This document shows, piece after piece, positions 34,331 through 46,225 of a DNA stretch of 64,000 nt. The translations under genes were made by a program, and so were the position numbers. The notes under the pieces are model-generated. The model saw only the letters and a list, made by a program, of their open reading frames with translations, was not told where the DNA came from and ran no database searches. The number at the start of each line of letters is the position of its first letter. Within the stretch, counting starts at the first letter, position 1. This DNA comes from Sclerodactyla briareus (taxonomy: Eukaryota; Echinodermata; Holothuroidea; Dendrochirotida; Sclerodactylidae): positions 434,001 to 498,000 of the forward strand of contig JAODTK010005645.1 in NCBI GenBank assembly GCA_026419785.1. The letters are read 5' to 3'.

Positions 34331-35910
34331 CCGCTAAAGTCCGCTGTAAAAACGCAAACAAACTACTTTGCATAGATAAAAGCAACTGACCATGTCAACT
34401 TCTGGTAGTAGGCAAATTGAAAATAACGAATCATTAACATTAATTTGGAGTCAGGCAGGTTACCTTTCGAATAATTGCCTTGACTTTTGAGAAATTCCAG
34501 GAAACTATGATCGAGGGGAACGATTCATAGTTTGCTCATGGACCCCTGCACCAGAAAGTGCTGCATTTTAGCGTCATGCTAACAGAATGACCAAAATATA
34601 TTACATTATCTTCTATTCATCTCTCTGTCCTTAGCCTAGTCGGTTTGTGTAGTTCACAGAGAATCGCATGGTGTGTGTGATTAACTCCAGGTTCATACTT
34701 TGGAACTGACTGGATTCAGTTTTTCTCAACGGGAATAAAAGCTAAAGCAGACTGATACGTTTTATTGGGAAATTGGTAAATAGCCTACGTTGTACGTTTT
34801 TCTGGTTGGCGAGTGACAGGGTTGGTTGATTCAAATCACGTTTATTGAAATCAGCTGATTTAAATCGCGATGTTAAATCAATGTTTTTTTTTTTTAAATC
34901 ACTGATTTAAAACACTTTTTCAAGATTTTTTCCCTCCCTCTTTTGTCAGAAATTCGAATTACAACGTGAAAAGTAATTATCTTGGAATGACTATGAACAC
35001 CAAAATTACGAATGCCAAATGATTCAAAAACACATATATATCCCTACCTACCCCCAACATTCAATAACTCCACAGCATTTCACAAGAATTAGTTACACAC
35101 GCTCCGCTCCCAAATCACATGTATTCTCATAGTTTTGGCTTGAATTTCAATGCTCTGATAGAGGGAATTCTATGCTCTCTCTTACTCTCTCTCACTTTAA
35201 TGTCCATGGTCTTCCATAAGTAGATTTTATATTTTGATGGAACTGGACAGTATATAGCCATACTGTACTAACATAGGCCTAATATGATGATAGCAGTATT
35301 CTCTTCATTTAAAAAAAAAATTTTGCATATTCTCCACAACGTAGTATTTCCTGAAATATTGGCTGTTGGAATATATCTATGATTCGAAAACAATGATTCA
35401 ACAATTGTTTGTGCATGCTACGCACTTTAACCTACATTATAGTCAACAACATTAGGTCAGTTAGTGACTACATTTAATGTATAGTTGTGTTCAATTGTTG
35501 CACTATGCATTCTGGCCATGAAGCAATGCACAAATCCAGATAAACTTTCAAGAACAATTCAGGAAACGGAAGAATTTACCAGTAACAGCAATTAAACCTC
35601 GATGAACCTAATGATTGGTGGCATGGGTGGCCTATTCCCGCTCCCATATTTTTCATCGATTGATGAATATCTTGTTGTGTAGATATGGTGACAATTTAGT
35701 GACAATCGATATCACACAACTGGTCTTGAATTTCAGAAGATTCTCAAATTTCTAAGTTCAAATTAGGACCTAACGGGGTCCATCCAGGTGAATACCAAAC
35801 CAAGACCACCAACTGGACATGTAGGCCTGCATGTATGGTTTACTCTGAAACTGCATGGTCCTAATGTGTGCATTGTCATATGATGCAATGTGTATGTTAT
35901 GAATATTCGG
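34331..35910. other. Unassigned AT-rich sequence
   Basis: Apart from the TTTAAATC cluster (34827-34915), no gene or repeat is recognised. A poly-A run lies at ~35310-35320. A CAACTGGAC word near 35811 recalls the 27-kb field. Confidence 0.35.
34827..34915. repeat. ATTTAAATC-type palindromic word cluster
   Basis: GATTCAAATC, GAAATCAGCTGATTTAAATC, TTAAATCAATG and AAATCACTGATTTAAAA follow one another around a T-run. The core TGATTTAAATCA is self-complementary. It could be the degenerate core of a small inverted-repeat element; the function is unknown. Confidence 0.45.
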
Positions 35911-35913
35911 AGA

Positions 35914-36780
35914 AGTCTTGTCTTGTCTTGTCTTGTCTGGTACTATGCAAACACCAACTAGTGGTTATCACTGCATAGGGGACCGCACACAACAAGGCAC
36001 AAGGGCTATTGAAGAGTCAGAGTTGAGATGATGATGAAGAATTTACTAGATGCATTCCAATCTGGAATGGTTCTGGGCCAAAATGACCACCCTGAAAGAA
36101 GGTTGGTTTAACAATAACATGTCTATGGTTAAGTCCATTCACTGATGATGATCTTGTGCGATAGCTAGTCTGTAACTCAAAAATCAGGAACCGGTAAAGC
36201 CAATATGTCGTTAATGGAATTATGAAACAGCTTGAGTCGTGCATTGCGCCTTCTCTCCTGCAAAGTAGGCCAGGCAAGATGTTGCAGGAGCCCTGCGACA
36301 CTGGTTTACCGACGGTGATCCTTGCAACAAATCTGGCAGCTTTGCCGGACCATTCCCACTTCTTAAGGTTACAATCTTGTATGGATCCCAAATCTGAGGA
36401 GCTATATTCCAAACAGGGACGAACCAGAGACTTAAAGCAATGTCTTTGGTTTTAGTATCACAGTCATAAGATGTCTACGGATCAGATTGAGGATCTTGTA
36501 AGCTTTACCAACTATTGTTATATGAGTTGACCATGAGAGCTTGAAGTGATGGTACTCAAGAATAGGATGTTCTGTTCACCAGTTCAAGGCGAGTATCGTC
36601 AATTACATATTGGAAATGGTTAACACTGCCTCTTGTTGGTGACAATCATTGACTTGCATTTTGAGGCATTCAGATCGATCTGCCAAGTACAAGCCTCAGA
36701 GCCTTCATGATACCAGATCAGAAGTGCAGTGTATACTGGGTTATATGCCAGTGTGTATGGGTGTTTCTACAAAGGTTTAG
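35914..36780 (-). mobile_element. CR1-like LINE, RT C-terminal half and (CAAGA)n tail
   Basis: Read on the minus strand, fragments in order are: WQIDLNASKCK (36653-36685, the region after the RT palm), YVIDDTRLEL, LSWSTHITIVGKAYKILNLI (to ~36482; K..HI..I..KA.K.L..I.R), CDTKTKDIALSLW, LEYSSS (36395-36412) and GKAARFVARI (36317-36346, the QR.AARFV motif). These are standard landmarks of the thumb and C-terminal part of CR1/Rex-type LINEs. Frames shift several times, so the copy is dead. The element ends in a pentanucleotide tail, (TCTTG)4-5 on the plus strand at 35914-35940, as expected for LINE 3' ends. The 131-codon frame 36017-36412 (-) is the longest surviving piece. Confidence 0.8.
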
Positions 36781-38960
36781 GCAACGTTTGAGACCAAGTG
36801 GAAAGGTGGATTCAAAAAAAAAAATCACCAACCCTGGCGAGTGAATATTTTGTAGATGCAATGCCCCACCCGTTTGATTATATCTATAGGTCTGTTATTA
36901 TACCACTTACCACAGTGACCACAATCGGTTTTACTTACCATTCGGATGCGGCAAAATCTAGAAGTAACTTAATTACAGACGATAAACATTCTTGCTTCGT
37001 CCTGCTGACGTCTGTCAACAAAGAGAGGAGATTGTTTATTCTAGGACACATATGAGTGGGGTGACGCTATATATATATAAACAGCAATTAAACGCAATCG
37101 GGCAAAGCCCATACTAGCAAGCAAAGGGGTCTCCTCACAGTACTGTAAATATTTCCAAATCCCTGTGCACATACAACATAGCGAATACTGTAGAGTGATG
37201 AGGTGAAAAGAACGTATTAGGCGGAGGTGTGTGTTTGAACGTTTTTCATCATAGAACGTGCTTTGAATTCCTTTCATCAAGGGGAGGGCGTTTCATTTGG
37301 AAAACTGCCTATTCGAACCATGCTTCATCATATTGGAGTTATCCTAACTGCCCAACTATTTTTTTACAGCGTAAGCCCACGCCATTTACCGCAAAATATA
37401 TTGTGATAGCGTGGATCGACTACCAAACGGCCCACAATGTTTCGTTTCCAGTATCAACAAAGAACGTAATATACATCATATTTTAGCTACATATTTACTT
37501 CCTATAGAAAACCTTTCAAACTTACCAGTAGTATTCCCAGTATTTGGTTATGAAAGATACCATGGTTCGAAAAATTCTCGATTCTGGAGATTATTCTTGA
37601 CAGTGACAATTCAATAACACTGTCGAATTGCTTGCATGATGCATGTACTGAGTTTATTCGCACTGTGAAAAGAAAGAAGGGAAGATGGCCGAATATAGGC
37701 ACGGTTTTCGACCGAATGAGTGAGTATATCACTGCTGAAAGTTGAATTCGTGTGATCGATGCACGTGTATACAATGTCTGAAGTTCATCTATAGCATACT
37801 TGGTATGATTATGCAGTTGTCAGCGAAGATTGCCTCCGAATTGATACAGAATATCGGCTAGGAATTGGGCTAAACTCAACCTATCATTATACATAGACAT
37901 TAGCGAGAACCCGTTCGAAACCACCTCTTTGACCGTGAACCTAGCACAAAGCTACACATGGCAGACAATCGACTTATTAAGTCAGGTAGACGTAAAATAC
38001 ATCATTAGCATAACATCAACCTACGACGTCCATTTAAACACAGGTCAGAATCGACGGATTCTAATGTCATGATCTAAGCAGAAAAGATCTTCATTTTTTT
38101 TTAATTCTGGTAAGGCCCCCTCGTACGAATCCGTGCTCTGTAGTACAAACGAATATCCGCTTTGAAGCGAGTTAACGCCTTAGGCGTCTTCTTATTTTTT
38201 GAGAAATTAATTATCTATTTTTGATTACACAGACACCTGTACTTCTCCTGTGGTGTCGCATAATCATTATAAAGTGGTATAGAGGGAATATAAGTGGGTA
38301 TATTGAAAAAATCGGATTTCGAATAAGAAGGTAAGAGTGGTATCATGACACTTTTGGAAAGCATATATTCCGGAGTCGAGCCAGCAGGTCACGCATCGGG
38401 GCGTTTTTCCCTTCCCCTGGGAAGCACCCCAGATTTTTTAAGATTTCAGTCATTGTTCCAGCACCCCAGACGATTTTTGAGCTTACAGCTGTCATGATAA
38501 TAGTTGCAGCCACGAAATGTGTTATCCCGGTTTTTGATCAGCCTTCCCCGACCGTTAGTGGAGTTGCATGTAAAGATTCCTCCTCGATGAATCTCATCAA
38601 TTTTGGTTTCTAAATCGCTGTAGTTGTGCCGTTAATCTCGTGTAATGGACGTTGAACATGTTAAGTCGTAGTGACGGGCTTTTTCCATCCCCCGGTGGTC
38701 TGTGAGGCTGATTTTTTGTTTTAAATTCCTTTGCCTCGCTTTCGCGCCAACGAATGACATTCTGCTTTGTCTGGGTACGTCACCATAACCATTCATACCT
38801 ACCCCGAAATAGGCCCACTACGTTCACGACCGCGTCTTGCGGCTGTAGGCACACACTGATGCATAGGGGCTTTGCAAACGTGACGAATTTTCAAATATAT
38901 TTTTGATTCCTTAAAATCCCTAGGTGCCTATATAGTTCGCGTAAGATTTTTTAAATAAAA
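36781..38960. other. Unassigned sequence
   Basis: Several short overlapping open frames (36798-37774) on both strands, none recognisable. Nothing else was identified. Confidence 0.35.
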
Positions 38961-38967
38961 TCATTAC

Positions 38968-39215
38968 CATTGGTGGCGACACGGGGGGACGGGGGGGGGG
39001 GACATGCCCCCCAATAGTTTTTGGTGGGAGGCATACTATCAAATACCACCACCACCCCCAATATTTTGCGGACTGGCGAAAAAACCCTATGGATCATATG
39101 TACAGTATATACGCCCAAACAAAACTCATATTTCTTATAGATGTTCAATTTTTTTGTTCAGAAGGCCGAATGCAAAAAAAACAATTGCGCGCGCGCGCTG
39201 TCCTGTCCTCTTTCT
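38968..39215 (+). mobile_element. Probable fragment of the GGCG..CC(C)n element family
   Basis: CCATTGGTGGCGACACGGGG, a G-run, ACATGCCCCCCAAT and, ~170 bases on, AAAAAAAACAATTGCGCGCG follow the same order as the start of the element at 54586 (CATTGGCGTAGCCAG, G-run, CCATGGCCCCCC, then GAAAAAATTTGGCGC..CGCGC). The end of this copy is not defined. Confidence 0.35.
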
Positions 39216-39438
39216 GTCTCTTTCCGTTACGATGTATAATACAGTGGGCCCACGTGTATACAATATACGCCTTTGTCAGATTCTGGCAAATATGATTTTT
39301 GTCCATAGGTGTCATCTCCAAGTGGGGTGACATATAGTTAGGCCACGAGGAGAATTTGGTTGGCAAGTTCATGTTTCACCCCCTCCCCACTACAACAATG
39401 CCGAATCCAACTGCCACTACTGCCAGTCTACTTCTGAT

Positions 39439-39616
39439 CAGCGTGCCTCCGTGCTGTTTTTTAAAGATGGAAGCTATATTTAACGAAAAACACCAGGGCC
39501 AGCGATCGTGCACATTAGTATGGAGCCAGCGTGCCTGCCGTGCTGTTTTTAATAGAAGATGAAGCTATATGTAACGAAAAACAACAGGGCAGGCGATCGT
39601 GCACATTAGTATGGAG
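39439..39616 (+). repeat. 88-bp direct tandem duplication
   Basis: The unit beginning CAGCGTGCCT at 39439 is repeated from 39527 to 39616 with only a few differences, both ending GCACATTAGTATGGAG. This is a young local duplication compared with the old satellites nearby. Confidence 0.85.
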
Positions 39617-39939
39617 TTTTACGTGATTGACGCATGGAACTATACAGGGCGGAGCGGGCGAAACAATTCTGAGACATGAGGAATTCGGACGAAAAAATTG
39701 AGCGGAAACTGATCCGAAAAATGACCAAATTGTCTGCTGACGGGCTCAATTCCTTCAATCAAATGCCCGAAAAATGCCCACATTTCCATGACAGTGCATG
39801 TCCAAGCAAATTTCATCTGCGGCAGCCTCCAACTCAATTGGAAGGGTCCTCGATGGAATATCTCTAGACATGGCTATGGTAGGAATGGAGACCACGATGA
39901 AGGAAAGGAACGATTAACATCGATCAGTTTTTGGAAATT

Positions 39940-40680
39940 CACTGTCAATTTCAGTGATTGCCTACTGCCATGAGTCACGGGGAGTTGCCGCGCCCTGCAA
40001 TCTGAAGGGTGGGGGGGGGGGTCGTAAGACTAGTCTTGCACGGTACGGTCAATGAGTGCGCGACAATTTAATGACTAAACGAAGAATCAGGTCCTTCAGG
40101 AGTGTTTCTCGAGATATACATTTTAGAAATCTATTGTCAATTTTGGGGATGTTGCTTACTGCCATAAGACATGGGAAGTACCGTTTTCCGGCACTCTGGG
40201 GGATTTGTAAGGCTCAAAATGTCCTCAAAAAACAACGTCTTCCTTTCAAGAACGTTTCTTGAAAATACAAATTTTTAAAATTATTTTAGAGGGACGTTGC
40301 TTAAGGCCATACTGTAAATGAAAATTCCCTTGTACCCTACGCGTCCACGATGGTGGCGGCTGATCCCGAATTGTGAAGAATACACATCGATCAGTTCCTC
40401 AAACGTTTCTTGAACATATGAATTCCGAAATTTATTGCCAATTTTTAGGGCAGCTGCTTATTGCCATATGGTCCGGGGAAATGACTTTTCCTTCATCTAT
40501 CTGGGAGGGGGGGGGGGGGTTCTATAACGAAAAAAAAAAGTCTTGTGCCTACGCGTCAACAACGGTGGCCCGAATTGTACGGAATAAACATGGATTCGTT
40601 CCTTCAAGAATGTTTCTGAAATGAAAAAAAATCGGGAATTTATTGACGATTTTATAGATGTTGCTTACTGCCATATAACT
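39940..40680 (+). repeat. Degenerate 150-210-bp tandem repeat
   Basis: The word TTGCTTACTGCCAT or a close variant appears near 39957, 40149, 40300, 40451 and 40660. It is accompanied upstream by CTTCAAGAACGTTTCTTGAA-like blocks and AATTTATTG.CAATTTT. G-runs of 10-13 lie inside units (~40010, ~40507). Spacing is irregular because of indels. No coding. Confidence 0.65.
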
Positions 40681-40689
40681 TTTATTATT

Positions 40690-42385
40690 TTGCTTTTGCT
40701 CATGGGTTACACTGCCTCGTGCTGCTGATCAACTGATTAGGGTACCGTACCTTGGGTACATCAGGGTGAACTGTCTAATCGGAAGAACGAAAATGTAGGT
40801 TTTTTGTGCAGGGGGTAGGGTGAGGTGTCTTTAGTCAGGAGAGCTCAGCACCCCCAGTATAAAAGTCGTTCGCAGGGGCCTGCCTAGGTGGCTGCAGTTG
40901 AGATGGGCGAGGTTTTGGTTCGTCACTTCACGGTTCCGCTGTGATGCAGTGGATTTTCTGGGGTTATCTGGGTTTGTTATGAGACATTTGCAACAAGTCT
41001 ATCTGTCGCGGGTGTGAGCAGTCACGTTGAACTGCCAGTCCACGTCCCGAGAAAGTGGTTGGGTTCCGGAGTTCACTGATCGTCTTTTCGGATGGTGAAA
41101 TGGCGGTCCCTGGCGCAGTTTGGGATTGGTAACACCCCTACCTCGATGTCATCACCACATGACAACCCCTGCCAAGTATTAGCTCTCTACATCATTTGGT
41201 TGCACAGTTATTGTGCTCACAAGCTTGTCGGACTTTGAACACTGCTGACCTTTGGCACATAGCCCTTCATGAGCTCTCTACATCGTTTCGTTACATAGTT
41301 ATCGTGCTTACTCGCTTCTCGAGACTTTGACCGTAGGTAACCTTCAGGCCTACTCAAAACAAAGCGTTCTTTCCTCTTCATACTGTAACCTAAATGTCTA
41401 ATTTGAACTTAATGGTTGCTTCGTTCTTCGGATATGTTTTGACAAGAAATTCAGGGACCGCGGGGAGAGAATTTGAGTGGGGGGGGCTAATCATTGTGGC
41501 GGCCCACCATCTAAGCGGAGCGCGACCATCGGTTGGCGCGGAGTGTACACGAATTTTTTTTGTATGACAGACCCCCCAGATCGCAGGAGAAGCTACTTTC
41601 CGTGCGTTTTCAGGCAAGTACTGGACATCGTGAAAAATTGGATTCATGTACCACCTTTTTTTTTTTTAGCAGACAACGCAATTATCTTCTTATCAAGGTA
41701 AATCACGTAAAACCTGAATCTAATGGATCACTTTGGAAAATTAATTATTGTGTGTGAGGCCCTACAAAAAATGGAATAGCCACATACGTATAGTGGGCCC
41801 GAACATATTGAGGGATCTGCGGAAAATATGTAAAAAAAATCAGTGAAACATACAAAATGAATGGGGATGTGTGCCCGCAGTAACGTGACGAAGGTGTCTG
41901 GCTAAAACCATAATCTGGGGTATCAACATCTGTACACAATCTCCAGCAAAAGGAGTTGTTACACGGGAATCTCAATTGCCAGTAGACTGGAGCATTAGGC
42001 GTCTATTCAGTCCGAAGTAAATTTGACGTTACCAGTTACCGCTATTGTCGAACCCACAGACAACGTCATGAATTTACTAGCAGGGGTTCTTATCTCCATG
42101 TTATGTGTGTGGCAGGAGCTGTGTAGGCCTACGACTTCAATACGTTTTGCAATTCAGAGAGTGGGTAAGATGTTTACTTACTCGAACCAAGCAAGTAGAG
42201 TGTGAACAACCTGACAGCGGGCACGTAAAATGATAAATAGGGTGATTAATCACTGAGCATGCGGACTGCCGAGACTCAACCTACTACTACTACTACATTC
42301 TCAAGGTGGTACTTACATATCTGAACGCAGCTTGGCATGCGCGCTACTTGCAGTGCACAACAAAACGGTTGACCCGTTCCTGGAC
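40690..42385. other. Unassigned sequence
   Basis: The 41180-41350 part has two loose units (TAGTTATCGTGCT.AC, CTTTGACC) reminiscent of the 300-bp AGGTCA satellite. Otherwise nothing is recognised. A (CTA)5 run sits at 42282-42297. Confidence 0.35.
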
Positions 42386-42391
42386 ACTAAG

Positions 42392-42452
42392 CCTACTCGA
42401 CTCCGGCAGCCCACAATGCTACTACCATTGTGGGCTGCCGGAGTCGAGTAGG
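42392..42452. other. Perfect 27-bp inverted repeat, 7-base loop
   Basis: Arm 1 (42392-42418) begins CCTACTCGACTCCGGCAGCC. Arm 2 (42426-42452) is its exact reverse complement over all 27 bases, and the loop is CTACTAC. Neighbouring repeats are heavily mutated, so a fully matched GC-rich stem implies recent origin or selection. Candidates are a small-RNA hairpin, a replication template-switch product or a regulatory cruciform. No expression evidence is available. Confidence 0.9.
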
Positions 42453-42459
42453 TCTAACC

Positions 42460-43300
42460 GTACGATAAGGCAGTGCTGCATTTCGGGAGTTATCGAAGCA
42501 GAATCCTACGTATTGACTGTTCTTCAATTTGCAGAGCTTTGATTAGCCGACAAGTCCAGAAAATTGTTCATTGTCCTATTTATTTTTGTAAAACCCGAAA
42601 TTAGTAGGCTAAACAATTATGTTTACCCAGTCACAGGGAGGCCCAAATTTAGGCGCCCCAAACATGCCAGAGGGCAGAAAAAGGTGCGGGTCCAAGCCCC
42701 CCGCAGCCCCCCTCCTCCCGTCCTCCGCGGTCCCTGTTGATGCATGACTCATTGACGCCCCCTGGCTTCGGCAAATGAATTAAAAAAGACAATTCGGATA
42801 CTCGTGAAATGGACCTATATTTTAGCGAGTTGTGGAAATGGTAATCTGGGTGAGTGGGAATTCCGCACTATCATATACTTGTCTCCAGATCATCTTGTGG
42901 GGAATTTATAAACAGGCTGGTCCACAATCTTGACACACTAGTCATTCAACATGATTTTGATATTCCTTGTTATGATATTTTTACCGCTGGTGATTGAGAG
43001 AATCGAGCAAATCCGTCATTTTTTGTCTTTTCTACTGGAAGAAAAACTTTCCACGGATGTCGGAATCGCTAACGGATTTCCCCTCTTCTTTCGTAACCAC
43101 TGCTGAGAGGACGCGAAATGTCCACACAACACATTGAAAAATATAGAAACAACACTACCTTTAGAGCCACCCTGCGAGAGCTATAACTGAAGCTTCTGAT
43201 TACCATGCAAGGAAAGACCAGTTTCTATTGACAATTGCCATTGTAACTGACTCTTAGCATTCGGTGTCACAATTTGGAAGCAGCCCGGTATTTAAAGAAT
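42460..43300. other. Unassigned sequence
   Basis: A C-rich patch with CCCC/GGGG words lies at 42640-42780. The part from ~43000 to 43300 could be further decayed 3' sequence of the LINE that follows on the minus strand, but I cannot read it. Confidence 0.35.
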
Positions 43301-43309
43301 GACTCGCTT

Positions 43310-45500
43310 TTCATCACGATTTAAAGAAGAGGTTTATCAGCTTTAAACAAAAACATATATGTGGAATATGTGCTTCCAACTCAACTAGATGAATAGTTAT
43401 ACCCAAGTACGGCTGGTTTCCAAGGTTACTGTAGCTGAGAGCATTCCATATGTAATCTGTAAGAATACGGGCTCTCATGGGGTCATGTGCATCGCAAAAC
43501 ACTAGGGAGGTTGAATTTCATCAGCCACTTGTCTTGCCAAGCGCAGAGATGATCTATATATATTTGCAAGGTCTCAGGGTCACCAGCTTACTTTATTGCT
43601 GTACATGATTCATCGATCTGCAAGATTTCTCAAGTATATTATATTTCTCGGTAGGTCATTAATATATAGGGAGGAAAAATTGGCTGGAGTACTTTATTAC
43701 AGTACCCGTGGGACGCTTGAAGACCTTGAAGCAACAGAACCTTCCGAGAGACTCCAGCCACTATACTGCTGAGATGCTTTAGTTAGGAACATTGCATCCA
43801 TTCAACCAGAGCGCAGAGAGAAAGTCCATGGAGGGCGGAGCTAGTTAGAAGTCATTATGTGTGGTTAATTGTCCAAAGGCCTTTTGCTGAAATCCAATAT
43901 GATACAGTCAACTTGACTTCCTTGGTCCAATGCATTGCTAATCCTCGGCGTACCAGCCAGCTGTGTCTCACTCGACCTCCTTTACAAAATCCATGTTTAT
44001 CAACGCATAACCTCCATAGCTTCCCAATGACACATTACTGTACGGCAATAATCTATGTTCTTATATCCTTACAAGGAACGATGTTAGTGAAACTGGACGG
44101 TAGTTAGCTGGCGTTGACTCTCATCACTTTTGAATATCGGGACAACATTTTGCATGTAACCAGTCTGAAGGAGGATCCACTTTTCCAATGATTTTTTTGA
44201 AATACTGTTGTAGGATTGGGCTATGGATGAGCACACAGTTTCAAAATTTGTGGCGATATTCCATCCATGCTCGCCTCCCCGTGTTTTCAAGCCTTTAGTA
44301 GCTTTTCGACTCCCTCACACGTAACATTGGAATTTGTGATAATTCTGTAATGTCTCTTTGTCAAAATTGGGAGAGTCAGTATCTCGTGGTAACGACTTAT
44401 TGAACTGTTTGCTGAGGCTTCTTTTTTTCTGTTGGGGCAGTACGAGCAATACCACTAGTGGTTGTGGCAATGTTCCAACCCGTATGCTTCACTGTTTTGT
44501 TTTGTTTTTCCCAAATTCCAAAAGGGCGTAAGTAATTACTTGAGCTGACTGCCACCATAATATCCGATCCATAATGTATGTATTGCCTTTCGGATTCTTT
44601 ATCTATAGACCGCCGTAGTTTAGACTCTTCCCACAGAGCTGGTCATTAATTCCTTTAGCTCTATGTACCGTTTTGTTTGCGCGATGGCCGCTCTGAGATC
44701 TATCTACCACGGGATATTTGTAATTTGAAGGGTCATTTTACTTGGGAAGTAGTTGTCCATAGCACTGATAATGTGTTTTGAAGTTGTTCCACAGGTCATC
44801 GACAGTTACTTGGTTCGTTTTTTCGTTAGATATGGTTTTGTTATCAATCTCCTCCTTTATTCATCCATCAACACTCAGCCTTTCCATAGAGATATATCTT
44901 TCTCTTCACAGGGCGACTGCGCATTGGATTTACTAAAACGTCTACAAAAACTATGGTTGTGTCATCATCCATCATTTTCTCCTTCTAGTATAGGCATATC
45001 TTCCCCAGTTGAAAGTGGTGTTCACCAGTCCGCATCTGGAAGGTTAAGTCACCCATTAACCAGACCTGCGCATTTTCTGGCAGTCTGTGCACTGAACATT
45101 TGCATTTGTCTATAGATCCAAGTCGCTAACCTTTAGCCTTTAGAAGCTCCTACATAATTGGTTTGGAGCCCTGCATATGTACACTACACCATATTAGTTC
45201 ACAATCACGGTCACGAAACAGGCTCAGCATTGGTGGTCAATGAATGGTGAAACAGCGAGAAACACACTGCCCCCCAAAAGCACTATCTTCCTGATCTTTA
45301 CGGAAGGCATGATAGTATGAGGGCAGATTTATCCTGATCTAATGTCTTTCATGAAGGGTCCAGGGTTTCATGAAAGATCGGCAAATTGGCACAGACGCTT
45401 TGACAGTTGATATTTTAGGAAACCGAGTTGGGCTTCAAAGGGGGTTTTCTGGAGTTAGAATTCAGGGTTTTGACATCCTGGACCAGAAGGATTCACACTA
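43310..45500 (-). mobile_element. CR1-like LINE, endonuclease plus RT, shattered frames
   Basis: Read on the minus strand from 45500 down. The endonuclease part gives LNSNS...NCQS, AFRKDQEDSAFGG (~45280), CELIW (~45200) and AQVWLMGDL (45044-45077, the GDFN motif with F and N changed). The linker gives VKRKIYLYGKAE (~44900), VDDLWNNFKTHYQ (~44780) and DNYFPSKMT (~44740). The RT gives VTCEGVEKLLK (~44300), ANYRPVSLTS (44079-44107), QVDCIILDFSK (43883-43915, motif A with the catalytic Asp), LYINDLPRNI (43640-43669, after motif B), DHLCAWQDKWLMKFN (43511-43554) and YLGITI (43392-43410). Order and spacing match an APE-type LINE. The YADD motif is not readable and frameshifts occur every 50-150 bases, so it is inactive. 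ORF1 and the 3' tail were not found. Confidence 0.85.
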
Positions 45501-46140
45501 ATAATTTAATGTCTTTAAAGTAGTATTTCCATGTAGGTCTGCAGAGCTGTCACAACCTAGCTCAGTTCCATTTACAGGTTGTGCCAGGTAACGAATGAAT
45601 GGGGAGTCACCGTTTAGAGCAGTACCAGTCTAGTGTTGGACAGTCATTATGCTGAATTATAAAGGGTAGACTCATGCCGAAACAATTACGTGAAACCAGT
45701 AGTTAGAGGTGTTCGCATTCAATCCCCCAAGTAACAGGAACTTCACACTGTGGACAAGTGTTTTTGTCAGAAATTTAACAATAGGCCCTGGGTTCAATTG
45801 TATATCCCCGGAGAGTAGCAACAGAAGCATAGCAAAATGTTTCACAACCACTGATTCATTCCCAAAAGGTACTGCTGCATTGAAGTTCGGCCTATTATGA
45901 AAGCCGATGGGAACATTAATCCAAATAAATCATAAAATCACTGGGTAAAAAACATCCAGTTCTAGGCTCAGTTATAAAAAGACTTAAAGTCACTCCAACA
46001 CTATAAAACCATGAGAACCGAGTAAGAACAAAACTAAAAAACACTTAAAGAGATTCAAAAATATCCGCTAGGAATCGCGAGCTGCATGTAACCGCGTCGG
46101 TGGTTTTGCAGTCAGTTTGCAATTCACCTATATGCACTGT
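45501..46140. other. Unassigned sequence upstream of LINE
   Basis: ORF1 or the 5' UTR of the minus-strand LINE would be expected here, but nothing is readable. Confidence 0.3.
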
Positions 46141-46144
46141 TGCT

Positions 46145-46175
46145 GGTTGCCATAGCAACAGTTGCTATGGTAACC
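46145..46175. promoter_or_regulatory. Paired RFX X-box-like motifs, inverted
   Basis: GTTGCCATAGCAAC (46146-46159) fits the RFX X-box consensus (GTNRCC, 0-3 bases, RGYAAC) exactly. It is followed after one base by GTTGCTATGGTAAC (46161-46174), the same motif in the other orientation with one change. The whole 31 bases form a 15-bp near-perfect inverted repeat. No adjacent gene is visible, so a regulatory role is speculative; the motif could equally be the core of a repeat. Confidence 0.45.
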
Positions 46176-46225
46176 ATAGTTTTGGTTATGAACTATCCCT
46201 GGGGGTCCCAAAAGCGGAAGTGTCC

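Noticed and set aside
36017-36412. 131-codon minus-strand frame as a host gene
   Set aside because: It contains LEYSSS and GKAARFV, landmarks of LINE RT C-termini.
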